The notes: generated from the sequence alone by a model not told the origin. Positions 39,524 through 48,980 are shown, counted from the stretch's first letter. The stretch is 64,000 bases of DNA from Novosphingobium sp. SCN 66-18 (GCA_001725355.1 MEGD01000003.1:124001-188000), one strand, 5' to 3'. Numbers and translations are program-made.

Positions 39524-41701
39524 ATGATTTCTGGTCGCGCGCCCAAGGGCAGCCTGGTTTCTCGCGCAGCGCTTGCGGCCGCATGCGCCGTCGTTCTGCT
39601 GGCGAACACGAACACCGCGCCATCGGGCCTGTTTCCTGGTGGCGATGCGCGCATCGCTGCCGACGATGCGAACTGGGTGACCACGGGACGCAGCTATGAC
39701 GAGCAGCGCTTCAGCCCCCTGTCGCAAATCGACGATTCCAACGCGTCGCGGCTTGGCCTCGCCTGGTATGCCGATCTCAACATGTCGCGCGGCGAGGAAG
39801 CGACGCCGCTGGTGGTTGACGGCGTCATGTACGTTTCCACGGCGTGGAGCGTGGTCAGGGCCTTCGACGCGACCAACGGCAAGCCGCTGTGGACATTCGA
39901 TCCGGCCGTGCCGCGTTCGCAGCTGGTCAATGCCTGTTGCGATGCGGTCAATCGCGGCGTCGCCTGGTGGCGGGGGCGCCTCTACGTGGGCACGCTGGAC
40001 GGGCGGCTGATCGCCATCGATGCCCGCACCGGCAAGCAGGCGTGGAGCGTGCAGACCACGCCCAGGGATCTGCCTTACACCATTACCGGCGCCCCCCGCG
40101 TGATCAAAGGGCGCGTGATTATCGGCAATGGCGGCGCGGAGCTGGGCGCACGCGGTTTCGTGACGGCCTATGACGCCATGTCCGGCCGAAAGGTCTGGCG
40201 CTTCTATGTCGTGCCCGGTGAACCCGGCAAACCCGATGGCGAGGTGTCCGATCCGCAAATGGCAACGGCGCGGGAGACCTGGTCCGGGGACGCCTGGTGG
40301 AAGCAGAAGGCCGGAGGCGGCAACGCCTGGGACGCCTTCGCCTACGATCCCGAACTCGATCTGCTCTACATCGGCACGGGGAACGGTTCGCCGTGGAACC
40401 GCATGGCGCGCAGCGAGGGCAAGGGCGACAATCTCTATCTTTCCTCGATCGTCGCGGTTCGGCCGGAAACGGGCGAATATGTGTGGCACTATCAGGAAGT
40501 GCCTGGCGACGAATGGGACTATACCGCCACCCAGTCCATCGTGCTGGCCGATCTGGTCATCGACGGGAAGAAGCGCAAGGTCCTGATGCAAGCGCCGAAG
40601 AACGGCTTTTTCTACATCCTGGACCGCGAGACCGGGAAAGTCATTTCCGCCGAAAAATACGTGCCCGTCAACTGGGCCTCGAAGATCGATCTTGCCACCG
40701 GCCGCCCCGTGGAGAACCCGGAGGCGCGCTACAGCGAACTGGGCAAACCCTTTTATGGCACGCCCAGCTCACTCGGCGGGCACAACTGGCCACCGATGGC
40801 ATTCAGCCCGCGAACGGGGCTGGTCTATATCCCCACGCAGGAGCTGGCCCTGCCCTACGTGTCGGACCCGGCCTATAAAAAGGCTCCGCTCGGGTACAAC
40901 ACCGGCAACCGGCTGGGCGCCTCGGTTCCGCAACTGACTTCGCCGCTCAAGGAGGCGAAGGGCTATCTGATGGCCTGGGACCCGGTCAACCAGCGCGAAG
41001 TATGGCGCGCGCCGCGCGACACGTTCGGCAACGGGGGTATCCTGGCCACGGCGGGCAACGTGGTGTTTCAGGGCACGGGCACCGGCTTCTTCAAGGCTGT
41101 CCGGGCCACCGACGGCAAGGAACTGTTCTCCCTGTGGGGGCAGACCGGCATTCTTGCCGCGCCGATGACCTATATGGTCCGCGGCAAGCAATATGTCGCG
41201 GTGCTCGCCGGTTGCGGCGGCGTCTATGGTTCGGCCTGCAACCTCTATGGCAAGGATGGCCGACACGCCAATCTCGACCGGGTGCTCGTCTTTGCTCTCG
41301 ATGGCCGCGCGAAGCTGCCGGACGCCCCTGCGGCGCAGGCGATGGTGCTTGATCCGCCGGCGGTCACGGCAAATGTCGCCACGATCGCGGAGGGCGACCG
41401 GCAGTATGCCCTTCGGTGCGCCGTATGCCATGGCTATCGTGCCGTCAGCACCGGCAACCAGCCGGATCTGCGCTACAGTCCGTTCATCGCCGATCCGGAC
41501 AACTGGCGCTCCGTGGTGCTTGACGGGCTGCTGGCGAACGCGGGCATGGTCAGCTTTTCCAAGGTGCTCGACCATGATCAGGCGGAAGCCATCCGCCAGT
41601 ATCTGATCGCGAAGGCGCAGGAGCAGCGCGCGCGGATCAAGGGCGAAAAGGGTACGAAGGAGCAGAAGGGCGCAGATGAGCCGGTGATGCACGCCAGCTG
41701 A
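39524..41701 (+). CDS. PQQ-dependent alcohol dehydrogenase with C-terminal cytochrome c domain
   Basis: A 725-residue exported quinohemoprotein dehydrogenase. The N-terminal hydrophobic signal is followed by an eight-bladed propeller with tryptophan-docking repeats. The vicinal disulfide pair is C138-C139 (NACCDAVNRG), next to the PQQ pocket. GNGSPWN and DEWDYTATQ carry expected PQQ/Ca-site and catalytic residues. A C-terminal cytochrome c domain binds haem through CAVCH (632-636), with a distal Met in NAGMVSF. It oxidises an alcohol or aldehyde in the periplasm and passes electrons to its own haem. No PQQ synthesis genes are nearby. The tail after about residue 700 is Lys/Glu-rich. Confidence 0.9.
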   Translation: MISGRAPKGSLVSRAALAAACAVVLLANTNTAPSGLFPGGDARIAADDANWVTTGRSYDEQRFSPLSQIDDSNASRLGLAWYADLNMSRGEEATPLVVDGVMYVSTAWSVVRAFDATNGKPLWTFDPAVPRSQLVNACCDAVNRGVAWWRGRLYVGTLDGRLIAIDARTGKQAWSVQTTPRDLPYTITGAPRVIKGRVIIGNGGAELGARGFVTAYDAMSGRKVWRFYVVPGEPGKPDGEVSDPQMATARETWSGDAWWKQKAGGGNAWDAFAYDPELDLLYIGTGNGSPWNRMARSEGKGDNLYLSSIVAVRPETGEYVWHYQEVPGDEWDYTATQSIVLADLVIDGKKRKVLMQAPKNGFFYILDRETGKVISAEKYVPVNWASKIDLATGRPVENPEARYSELGKPFYGTPSSLGGHNWPPMAFSPRTGLVYIPTQELALPYVSDPAYKKAPLGYNTGNRLGASVPQLTSPLKEAKGYLMAWDPVNQREVWRAPRDTFGNGGILATAGNVVFQGTGTGFFKAVRATDGKELFSLWGQTGILAAPMTYMVRGKQYVAVLAGCGGVYGSACNLYGKDGRHANLDRVLVFALDGRAKLPDAPAAQAMVLDPPAVTANVATIAEGDRQYALRCAVCHGYRAVSTGNQPDLRYSPFIADPDNWRSVVLDGLLANAGMVSFSKVLDHDQAEAIRQYLIAKAQEQRARIKGEKGTKEQKGADEPVMHAS

Positions 41702-41810
41702 TCGTGGCCGGCGATCTTGGCCAGCGATGGCGGATGGCGGGCATGGCTGGAATCGCCACGTTCTTTCCGTCCACCGCGCGCCACGGGAAGCGGCCGGCCT
41801 CGTGCCCGAG

Positions 41811-41834
41811 GCGGCGCTCCCGCAGGCGCCGCGT
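41811..41834 (+). terminator. Hairpin after PQQ dehydrogenase
   Basis: GCGGCGC (41811-41817) pairs with GCGCCGC (41826-41832) and is followed by GTTTA. It lies 110 bases past the dehydrogenase stop, immediately before the convergent flavoprotein stop. Confidence 0.4.
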
Positions 41835-43250
41835 TTACTGTGCGCTCAGGTATTCGGCCAGCGGCGCGTCGATCGGCCGGGCCCGGCTCTGCTCCTCGGC
41901 AGCATCGATCCGCGCCAGCGCGTTCTGGACATAGCGGACGCCGCCCCAGCGGAACGGTTCGACTTCCCACTTGCGCGGCCGGGCACGGTGAAACGGCAAG
42001 CCTTCCAGCCCCGTCTGCCATCCGCCGACCAGGCCTGCCGTCAAGCGCGCGCACATTGTGCTGGTCGACACGCCCCGGCCGGTATAGCCATAGAGCACGG
42101 CCAACTTGCTGTCGGGATCGAAATGGACCGTGGGCATCCAGTCGCGCGGCACGCCCAGATAGCCGCCCCAGGCGTTGGTGAAGGTGATGTCGGACAAGGC
42201 GGGCCACCATTCGCGGACGGTGTCGCGCATGGTTTCGAAGACCGCATCGTCCTGCAGCGCATCATCCCGCGTGGCCGAACCGAAATGATAGGGCGCCCCC
42301 CGGCTGCCATAAAGAATACGGCCATCGCCGGTGCGGGTCAGATAGTTCTTAGTATGGACCTGCGAACTCAGGCACTCGCCGCCGCGCCATCCGACGGCCT
42401 CCCATTGCGCGTCGCTCAGGGGTTCGGTCAGCACGATCATCGATGACATCGGCAGCAGATCGCGGCGGAAACCGGAAAGACCGGGAAGGTAAGCCTCCCC
42501 CGCGACGACGACGGCGCGCGACGCTCGGACGATGCCGGTCTCGCAGCAGATCGCGGCGTCCTGACCACGTCGGACCGATAGCGCCTCGGTCCCTTCAAAG
42601 ATGCGCGCGCCAAGAGCCTCTACGGCATGGGCCAATCCGCGCACCAGCTTTCCGGGATGGACCGTGGCGCCCCGTACCGAATGCAGCGCGCCGGAGATTT
42701 TGGTGACATGCACCTGTTCGAAGGCTTCCTGCGCCCCCATCAGGCGGTTGCCTTCGTTCAGGCCAAGGGCTTCATACGTGGCGAAGGTCTTTTGAAGCGA
42801 CGCGAGTTGCTGTTCGCCCCGGGCGATGCTGAGCAGGCCGGTATGCCGGAATTCCGCGTCGATGCCGGCTTTCGCCAGCATTTCGCCGAAATTCCCGACG
42901 GTGTTCTGTTGTGCTTCCATGACCCGCCGGGCCACGTGCACACCATATCGGCGGATCAGCGGCGCGGGGTCGACCGGGAACCGGGGGGAGCACCAGCCGC
43001 CGTTGCGCCCTGACGCGCCATAGCCGCAGAACCGCCGTTCGACGATCGCCACCCGCAACGAAGGATTGCCGGACAGAAGGTGAAATGCGGTCCAAAGCCC
43101 CGAGAAGCCGCCCCCCAGGATGGCAACGTCGACCGCCACGTCGCCATCCAGCGGTCGGCGCAAGCGCAGATCATCCTGCGAACTCGTTATCCAGTGGTCG
43201 CCGGAGATCGTCTCGATCTGGCCGGCGGCCACCCCCCCGATATGGTTCAC
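41835..43250 (-). CDS. FAD-dependent amine oxidase-type oxidoreductase (PuuB-like, DAO family)
   Basis: A 471-residue flavoprotein of the D-amino-acid-oxidase (DAO) fold, closest in layout to gamma-glutamylputrescine oxidoreductase PuuB. The FAD motif is AILGGGFSGLWTAFHL (about residues 44-59). The ERRFCGYGASGRNGGWCSP segment is typical, as are NAWGGYLGVPRDWMP and GYTGRGVSTSTMCARL near the C-terminus. It would oxidise a primary or secondary amine in the cytoplasm to an aldehyde and ammonia. The start is GTG at 43250, overlapping the cupin stop by 4 bp. It is the last gene of a five-gene uptake and catabolism operon. Confidence 0.87.
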   Translation of the reverse strand: MNHIGGVAAGQIETISGDHWITSSQDDLRLRRPLDGDVAVDVAILGGGFSGLWTAFHLLSGNPSLRVAIVERRFCGYGASGRNGGWCSPRFPVDPAPLIRRYGVHVARRVMEAQQNTVGNFGEMLAKAGIDAEFRHTGLLSIARGEQQLASLQKTFATYEALGLNEGNRLMGAQEAFEQVHVTKISGALHSVRGATVHPGKLVRGLAHAVEALGARIFEGTEALSVRRGQDAAICCETGIVRASRAVVVAGEAYLPGLSGFRRDLLPMSSMIVLTEPLSDAQWEAVGWRGGECLSSQVHTKNYLTRTGDGRILYGSRGAPYHFGSATRDDALQDDAVFETMRDTVREWWPALSDITFTNAWGGYLGVPRDWMPTVHFDPDSKLAVLYGYTGRGVSTSTMCARLTAGLVGGWQTGLEGLPFHRARPRKWEVEPFRWGGVRYVQNALARIDAAEEQSRARPIDAPLAEYLSAQ

Positions 43251-43609
43251 GCGCTTGGCTCCTCGTCAAACACCATGAATATCTTGCGACTGGCTTCGAG
43301 AATATCCCAGACGCCAAGGCTGTTTTCCGGGAAATGGACGACATCGCCAGCGGCGATCTCGATCGGTTCGCCGGCGTCGGGGGTGAACGTCGCGCGGCCT
43401 TCCAGAAAGTAACAGAACTCGGCCTGCACGATCTGGCGCCGCCACCGGCCGGGGCTGCATTCCCACATGCCAACCCTGTTCGTAGCACGCGCGCTGGACG
43501 TCAGGGATGCCGAACGCACGATCGAGATCGGCTCACCCAGCGGGGCCGGCACCGGCTTTCCCACCGCTGTGGCAAGCAGCGTCTCGGGCTGGAAGATTAC
43601 TGGCTTCAT
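43247..43609 (-). CDS. Cupin-domain protein (DUF861 type)
   Basis: A 120-residue single-domain cupin. ECSPGRWRRQIVQAEFCYFLEG, the EGRATFTPDAGEPIEIAAGDVVHFPE strand pair and DILEASRKIFMVF match the (S)-ureidoglycine aminohydrolase-like DUF861 branch, found next to PuuB-like oxidases. Its role is unknown, perhaps a small-molecule-binding or isomerase protein. The metal ligands of classical cupins are incomplete (Glu in place of His). The start ATG at 43609 gives the family N-terminus. It lies between the ABC transporter ATPase gene and the flavoprotein gene and overlaps the latter by 4 bp. Confidence 0.82.
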   Translation of the reverse strand: MKPVIFQPETLLATAVGKPVPAPLGEPISIVRSASLTSSARATNRVGMWECSPGRWRRQIVQAEFCYFLEGRATFTPDAGEPIEIAAGDVVHFPENSLGVWDILEASRKIFMVFDEEPSA

Positions 43610-43711
43610 GGGATTGCGGGTCTCCTCGTTACTTGCGCGACGTTGCGCGTTGGCCGGGCCCGGAAATAGTTGTGTTGCAATGCTCTGGCGGTGTGCCCCG
43701 ATCACCGCGCT

Positions 43712-44437
43712 TCAGAGCGGGTTGAGAACGCGGTCGAGAAACTGCTGCGTGCGCGGCGCGCGCGGGGCGGTCAACACTTCGCGCGCCGGACCGTCTTCGA
43801 CGACGACACCGTCCGCCATGAAGATCGCGCGATCGCCAACCTCGCGCGCGAATGCGATCTCGTGCGTCACGACGATCATCGTCATGCCGCTTTCGGCGAG
43901 CGATCGCATCACCTGCAACACCTCGCCCACGCGTTCGGGATCGAGCGCGGACGTGGGTTCGTCGAACAGGATTGCCTGCGGCCGCATTGCCAGCGCCCGC
44001 GCGATGCCGACCCGCTGTTGCTGCCCGCCCGACAATTCCGACGGCAGCGCGCTTGCCCGGTCCTCCAGGCCAACGCGGGCGAGCAGCGTCATCGCATGGG
44101 CCTCTGCCGCATCGCGTGGTTCCCGCAGCACATGCACCGGCCCCTCGATCACGTTTTCCAGCACGGTGCGGTGCGGCAGCAGGTTGAACCGCTGGAACAC
44201 CATCGCAACCTTGCGCCGGATCGCCGAAAGATTGGCATCCGTAACCGGCAGCCCGCCGACCTCGATCACGCCGCCGTCATGCCGCTCCAGCCCGTTGATC
44301 GCCCGCAGCACGGTCGATTTGCCGGAACCAGACGGGCCGATCAGGCATGCGACCTGGCCTTGCGGCACCGTGAAATCGATGCCGCGCAAGATCACCTTGT
44401 CGCCGAACCGCTTGGTAACCCCGTCCAGCCGGATCAT
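43712..44437 (-). CDS. Polar amino acid ABC transporter, ATP-binding protein
   Basis: A 241-residue ABC ATPase of the GlnQ/HisP type. It shows Walker [10 protein letters not shown] (about residues 34-42), a Q-loop in [11 protein letters not shown], the signature LSGGQQQR, Walker [13 protein letters not shown] and the switch His in VVTHEI. It powers uptake of a polar amino acid or amine with the permease and binding protein encoded just upstream. The ATG at 44437 overlaps the permease stop by 4 bp. The adjoining PuuB-like oxidase suggests an amine or opine-like substrate (inference). Confidence 0.93.
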   Translation of the reverse strand: MIRLDGVTKRFGDKVILRGIDFTVPQGQVACLIGPSGSGKSTVLRAINGLERHDGGVIEVGGLPVTDANLSAIRRKVAMVFQRFNLLPHRTVLENVIEGPVHVLREPRDAAEAHAMTLLARVGLEDRASALPSELSGGQQQRVGIARALAMRPQAILFDEPTSALDPERVGEVLQVMRSLAESGMTMIVVTHEIAFAREVGDRAIFMADGVVVEDGPAREVLTAPRAPRTQQFLDRVLNPL

Positions 44438-45087
44438 CGCCGCGCCAGCCGTCGTTCGAGGGTGCGGACGAAGGCCGCCAGCGGAAGGCTGGCAGCCAGA
44501 TAGAGCAGCGCGATGAGCACGTAGACCGTCCCGTTCTTGAAAGTTGAAATGGCAAGCAGCTGTCCCGCGCGGGTGAGCTCTGCGATGGTGATGGTCGAGG
44601 CGATCGAGGAATCCTTGAGCAGCATGACGGTCGTATTGCCGAAAGAAGGCAACGCGGCACGCAGCCCCAGCGGCAGCACGATCCGCCGGAAGGCCATTCC
44701 GTCACTCATCCCGACCGAGAGCCCCGCTTCCACAAGTTGCCGGTCGACCGCGCCGAAGCCGCCGCGGAAATTCTCCGCCTGATAGACGGAGTAGGCGAGG
44801 CCGAGGCCGATCACACCCGCCAGGAACGGCGGCAGATCGATGCCGAGGTCCGGCAGCACGAAATAGACGCAGAACAGTTGCACGATGATCGGGATACCGC
44901 GCACGGTATGGATGATCGCCAGGCTGATGCCACGGAGCGCCGCATTGCGGCTCATGCCCATTATCGCCCAGCAAATACCCAGCGCAATGCTGGTCGCCAG
45001 CGCGCACAGGGTCAAAACGATTGTGATGCCCAGCCCGCGCAACAGCACGGGCATGAACTGGATCGTGTCGGTCAGAAACTCGCTCAT
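44434..45087 (-). CDS. Polar amino acid ABC transporter, permease
   Basis: A 217-residue inner-membrane permease of the HisM/GlnP type with about five hydrophobic helices. The conserved region [31 protein letters not shown] includes the EAA loop that contacts the ATPase. [11 protein letters not shown] precedes it. Only one permease gene is present, so it probably forms a homodimer. The ATG at 45087 overlaps the binding-protein stop by 4 bp; the longer frame upstream lies inside that gene and is not used. Confidence 0.92.
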   Translation of the reverse strand: MSEFLTDTIQFMPVLLRGLGITIVLTLCALATSIALGICWAIMGMSRNAALRGISLAIIHTVRGIPIIVQLFCVYFVLPDLGIDLPPFLAGVIGLGLAYSVYQAENFRGGFGAVDRQLVEAGLSVGMSDGMAFRRIVLPLGLRAALPSFGNTTVMLLKDSSIASTITIAELTRAGQLLAISTFKNGTVYVLIALLYLAASLPLAAFVRTLERRLARR

Positions 45088-45845
45088 GCTGCCTCTTCGA
45101 GTTGCCAGTGTCGAGCGATCTCGGGAATGCGCCGGGGCAGCAGCCGCTCGATTGCCCGGTTGATCTGGGGCAACAGGGTATCGCCCTTGCGCATGACGAG
45201 GCAAAGCTCCTCGCGTGCGGGTGCGCGGAAGCCGCTGACGATCCGCACCGCGCGCCGTGGGCCAACCCGCAACTGGTAACGCAGTATCGGCGCGTCGCCA
45301 TAGCCGGCGTCGATCCGGCCGTGATCGAGATCCCTCAGGAGATCGGACAGGTTTTCGTACGTGGAGACATCGGCCACCCCGGCCGCGTGCAACTGATCGA
45401 TGAAGCGGGTGCCGATCTGCCCGCCGACCCGCAGCGAACGCGCCGCCGCAAGATCGGGATAGGTGCGCCGATCGCTGTCCCGCACGACCAGCGCGCCTTC
45501 ATAGGCATAGACCGGGCGGCTGAACGCCACGATCTTCTCACGCTCCGGCGTGCGCAGCAGGGCCGCCGCGATCATGTCGATCTTGCCCGCGACAAGCGAG
45601 GGGATCAGCGCGGCAAAGGGCGTGATCCGAAGGTCGGGAGCGAGCGAGAGCGCGCGTGTGACCGAGGTGGCGATATCGACGATCGCGCCGGTCAACGCGT
45701 TCGTCGCGGGATCCACAAAGCTGAACGGAACCCCCGTGGGCGAGGACCCGATCACCAGTTCGTCGGGCGCGCGGACCCGGCCATGGCACGCAGAGGCCAG
45801 CACGCTGCCGAGAGAAGCCGCCAGCATCGTCCTTCGGCTAATCAT
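45084..45845 (-). CDS. Amino-acid-type periplasmic substrate-binding protein (probable lipoprotein)
   Basis: A 253-residue solute-binding protein of family 3. The N-terminus MISRRTMLAASLGSVLASAC has twin arginines and a lipobox-like LASAC (Cys20), so it may be a lipoprotein or Tat substrate. The mature part has the two-lobed pattern: PFSFVDPATNALTGAIVDIA, IDMIAAALLRTPERE, VGGQIGTRFIDQL and a later hinge. It captures a polar amino acid or amine for the adjacent permease. It is the first gene of the five-gene leftward operon. Confidence 0.9.
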   Translation of the reverse strand: MISRRTMLAASLGSVLASACHGRVRAPDELVIGSSPTGVPFSFVDPATNALTGAIVDIATSVTRALSLAPDLRITPFAALIPSLVAGKIDMIAAALLRTPEREKIVAFSRPVYAYEGALVVRDSDRRTYPDLAAARSLRVGGQIGTRFIDQLHAAGVADVSTYENLSDLLRDLDHGRIDAGYGDAPILRYQLRVGPRRAVRIVSGFRAPAREELCLVMRKGDTLLPQINRAIERLLPRRIPEIARHWQLEEAA

Positions 45846-46007
45846 GTCGTTGCCATTGGCGCCATATCCCGCTTCCGTTCAGCCGCATTGCTCGTTTCAG
45901 CAGTGCCATGCCCACCCCTTCCGAAAGGCCGCAGGCTATGGGTTGCGCTGGCCGCGCCCAAGTTGATAAAATCTTGGACCCGGTGTCAGCCAGTCACCGG
46001 GAGCACT

Positions 46008-46964
46008 TTACCCAGAGCACTGGGCGATCGCCTTTTCCAGCCAGCGCCGGAATGCCGCAATCGCCGTTGCGCGCCAGTTGTCCCGTCTGGCCGTGAAATT
46101 GTAGCTGCCCAGAAAAACATCAGGAAACGATGCCACCGGCGCCAGGCGACCGCTGGCCAGGTCTTCGCTGGCCAGCAGGGCGTTGGCCAGGGCTATCCCC
46201 TGCCCTTGCCGCGCCGCGGCCAGCGTCAGATGCCCCTGCCAGAACTTCGGCCCCGGAATTTCCCCGACATCGCTGACGCCATGCTGATCGAACCAGCGCC
46301 GCCATTGGTCGTTGCTCGCTTCATGCAGCAGCGTGCGGTCCAGCAGGTCGGCCGGGGTGGAAACGGGGGGCGTGTTTGCGATGAACGCCGGACTCGCAAG
46401 CGCAAGCACGGCCGGGCGCGCGACCTCGATCGATCGCAGCGTGGCCGGCGGTGCCTCGCGGTGCGCGTCGATGATGTAATGCAGATACGCGTCGGCTTCG
46501 TTCGCCGCGAACGCGGGCGGAGTATCCGACGGCTGCAGTTCCAACTCGACGGCAGGATGATCGCGCATGAATTCGCCGACCCGCCCCGAGAGCCATTCCG
46601 ACGCAAGCCCCGGCGCTACCCACAACCGCAGCCGCACATCGTCCTCGCGCCGCATCAGGTCCTGCGTGGCCAGGGCGATCTCGGCCAGCGCTGCGCTGAT
46701 CCGGGTGTGATAGGCGCGGCCCTGCTCCGTCAGGTTGCCATGGCCCGCGCCGCTGCGGTCGATCAGCGACATGCCGGTCCATTGTTCCAGCGCATGGAGG
46801 TGCCGGCTGACGGCGGCGTGATCGATCGACAGCGCCGCCGCCGCCCGCCGGATGCCGCCGCACGATCCCACCGCCTCGAACGCGCGCAGCGCCGCAAACG
46901 GTGGAGTCGCTGCGCGCTGCGCGCGGATGATGCGGGCGCGGTCGGTCGGATCGGGGCTGGACAT
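46008..46964 (-). CDS. LysR-family transcriptional regulator
   Basis: A 318-residue LysR-type regulator of the GcvA-like group. The winged helix-turn-helix is at about residues 20-80 (PPFAALRAFEAVGSCGGIRRAAAALSIDHAAVSRHLHALEQ, read in parts), followed by a linker helix and a two-lobe effector domain. It probably controls the adjacent methylmalonate-semialdehyde dehydrogenase gene or the ABC transporter operon on its other side. Both are in the same orientation, so autoregulation with divergent control, usual for LysR, does not apply. The ATG at 46964 gives MSSPDPTDRAR. The dehydrogenase gene ends 131 bp upstream. Confidence 0.88.
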   Translation of the reverse strand: MSSPDPTDRARIIRAQRAATPPFAALRAFEAVGSCGGIRRAAAALSIDHAAVSRHLHALEQWTGMSLIDRSGAGHGNLTEQGRAYHTRISAALAEIALATQDLMRREDDVRLRLWVAPGLASEWLSGRVGEFMRDHPAVELELQPSDTPPAFAANEADAYLHYIIDAHREAPPATLRSIEVARPAVLALASPAFIANTPPVSTPADLLDRTLLHEASNDQWRRWFDQHGVSDVGEIPGPKFWQGHLTLAAARQGQGIALANALLASEDLASGRLAPVASFPDVFLGSYNFTARRDNWRATAIAAFRRWLEKAIAQCSG

Positions 46965-47094
46965 GGCGTGATCTTTGGCACGCCTGCGCATTTGTCAACG
47001 TTATCCTCTGTGCTGGCGGTCAACCGCGTGTGTACGCAAATCACCGCAAATCCGGACCATAATCCGCCGCTGCGAAACCCGGTGAGACGCAGGC

Positions 47095-48594
47095 TCAGGC
47101 CATCGTGGGAATGGTGAACGAAGAACCCTGGCGTTCGCCGGAAGCGGGCCAGCGCTGTGTCACGGTCTTGACGCGGGTGAAGAAGCGTATGCCTTCCATC
47201 CCGTACTGGTTGTGATCGCCAAAGCCGGAACGCTTCCAGCCCCCGAAGCTGTGGTACGAGACCGGCACCGGGATGGGCACGTTGATGCCGACCATGCCGA
47301 CTTCGACCTGCGCCGCGAAGTTTCGCGCGGCTCCACCATCGCGGGTGAAGATGGCGACGCCATTGCCATAGGGATGCCGCGTCGCGAGATGCATGGCTGC
47401 CTGCGCGTCATCGACCCGGACCATCTGCAAGACCGGCCCGAAGATTTCCTCCTGATAACTGCGCATATCGGCCGTCACGCGATCGAGCAGGGTCGGGCCG
47501 ACGAAAAAGCCGCGCTCGTGGCCCTGAAGGGCGAAACCGCGGCCGTCGACAACCACTTCCGAACCTTCGGCGATCGCCAGGTCGACATAGCCTTCGATCC
47601 GCGCCTTGTGCGCAGCGGAAACGACCGGGCCGTAATCCGCATCGGGATCGGTCGATACGCCAACGCGCAAGCCGCCAATGGCGACGACCAGCCGTTCGCG
47701 CAGCCGGTCCGCAGTGGCTTCCCCGACCGGCACGACGACGGGCAAGGCCATGCACCGTTCGCCGGCCGATCCATAGGCCGCGCCGACGATTTCCGCGACG
47801 GCCTGATCGAGATCGGCATCGGGCATGACGATGCCATGATTCTTGGCGCCCCCCATGCATTGCATGCGCTTGCCCGTCGCGGTGCCCCTGGCGTAGACGT
47901 ACTGGGCCACGTCGGACGAGCCCACGAAACTCACCGCCTTGATGCGCGGCTCGTCCAGGATCGCGTCGACCATCTGCTTGTCGCCGTGAATGACCTGGAT
48001 GATCCCGTCCGGCAGCCCCGCTTCGCGAAGCAGTTCGGCAAGCCGAACCGGAACCGATGGCGCGCGTTCGGACGGCTTGAGAATGAAGGCATTGCCGCAA
48101 GCGATGGCCGGCGCCAGCATCCACAGCGGGATCATCGCGGGAAAGTTGAAGGGGGTAATGCCCGCTACAACGCCCAGCGGCTGACGCATCGAATAGACGT
48201 CGATCCCCGGCCCGGCGCCTTCCGTGAACTCTCCCTTGAGCAAGTGCGGGATGCCGCAGACGAACTCCACGACATCGAGCCCGCGCTGGATATCGCCGAG
48301 CGCGTCCGGAACGGTCTTGCCGTGTTCCGAAGCCAGCAGGCGCGCAAGCGCGTCGCGTTCGCGTTCGATCAGTTCCTTGAAGCGAAAGAACACGCGCGCG
48401 CGCCGCTGCGGATTGACCGCCGCCCATGCCGGCTGCGCTGCCTCGGCAACGGTAACCGCGGCGCGGAGGGTTGCGTCGTCGCCGAACAGGACGCGAGCCT
48501 GAATTTCTCCGGAATTGGGATCGAAAACGTCACCGCTGCGCGGATCGGGAGTCGCGGGCACGCCGCCGGTCAACAAGGCTTGAATTTCGCGCAT
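47095..48594 (-). CDS. mmsA: CoA-acylating methylmalonate-semialdehyde dehydrogenase
   Basis: A 499-residue aldehyde dehydrogenase of the MmsA group. It shows VAGITPFNFPAMIPLWML, NAFILKPSERAPSVPVRLAE, the MmsA-specific GGAKNHGIVMPDADLDQAV (where ordinary ALDHs have the general-base Glu) and catalytic Cys281 in GSAGERCMAL. It converts malonate or methylmalonate semialdehyde to acetyl- or propionyl-CoA, as in valine, beta-alanine or inositol breakdown. The ATG at 48594 follows GAGGAG at 7 bases; the extension upstream is not family-like. With the amine-oxidase operon nearby it could handle an aldehyde product (inference). Confidence 0.9.
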   Translation of the reverse strand: MREIQALLTGGVPATPDPRSGDVFDPNSGEIQARVLFGDDATLRAAVTVAEAAQPAWAAVNPQRRARVFFRFKELIERERDALARLLASEHGKTVPDALGDIQRGLDVVEFVCGIPHLLKGEFTEGAGPGIDVYSMRQPLGVVAGITPFNFPAMIPLWMLAPAIACGNAFILKPSERAPSVPVRLAELLREAGLPDGIIQVIHGDKQMVDAILDEPRIKAVSFVGSSDVAQYVYARGTATGKRMQCMGGAKNHGIVMPDADLDQAVAEIVGAAYGSAGERCMALPVVVPVGEATADRLRERLVVAIGGLRVGVSTDPDADYGPVVSAAHKARIEGYVDLAIAEGSEVVVDGRGFALQGHERGFFVGPTLLDRVTADMRSYQEEIFGPVLQMVRVDDAQAAMHLATRHPYGNGVAIFTRDGGAARNFAAQVEVGMVGINVPIPVPVSYHSFGGWKRSGFGDHNQYGMEGIRFFTRVKTVTQRWPASGERQGSSFTIPTMA

Positions 48595-48829
48595 CCGTCG
48601 CTCCTCTATGCGGCTCGCAGGTTCCGCAGGAGCGACTGGCACAGCGCACCGGTCAAAACAGAGTTGCGTATCGAGGCCCATGTGGTGTGACACGATCACC
48701 ATGCGATCTCAGGCTCGGCATCGGCAGTTTGCAGAGCCTGGCGGTGATGTCTCGATTGGAGGGCTCGCGGATGCGAAACGGAAACCGTGCGATCACGCTT
48801 CCGGAAGGAAGGGGATGAAGGGAAGCCAA

Positions 48830-48852
48830 AAATCAATGCATTCTATTGATTT
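48830..48852. promoter_or_regulatory. AT-rich inverted repeat AAATCAAT...ATTGATTT
   Basis: Eight-base perfect arms (48830-48837 and 48845-48852) around seven bases, in the 285-bp gap between mmsA and the transposase remnant. It is unusually AT-rich for this window. It may be a regulator site far upstream of mmsA or part of the insertion scar. Nothing else gene-like is seen between 48595 and 48863. Confidence 0.35.
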
Positions 48853-48862
48853 ATAACACTTG

Positions 48863-48977
48863 TTTAGAGCGGATTCCGATCAGTCAGGGTCGTAACCGCA
48901 TGAGCTGAAGCAGTTGGCGCATTCGGCGGGCTCGAAGAGGTCGACGAGCCGGCCGATGAGATCCCAAAGGCCAGAGA
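48863..48977 (-). mobile_element. 3' remnant of an IS630-family transposase
   Basis: The minus strand encodes the last residues of an IS630-type transposase: LWDLIGRLVDLFEPAECAN followed by CFSSCGYDPD and a stop at 48880. This is the well-known C-terminal pattern (LW..IG...D...P.EC.NYF...GY). The sequence after the stop (to about 48863, GTTTAGAGCGGATTCC) resembles an element end. The rest of the transposase is missing; at about 48978 the sequence changes to an unrelated flavoprotein fragment. It is therefore a truncated, immobile copy. Confidence 0.65.
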
Positions 48978-48980
48978 CGG

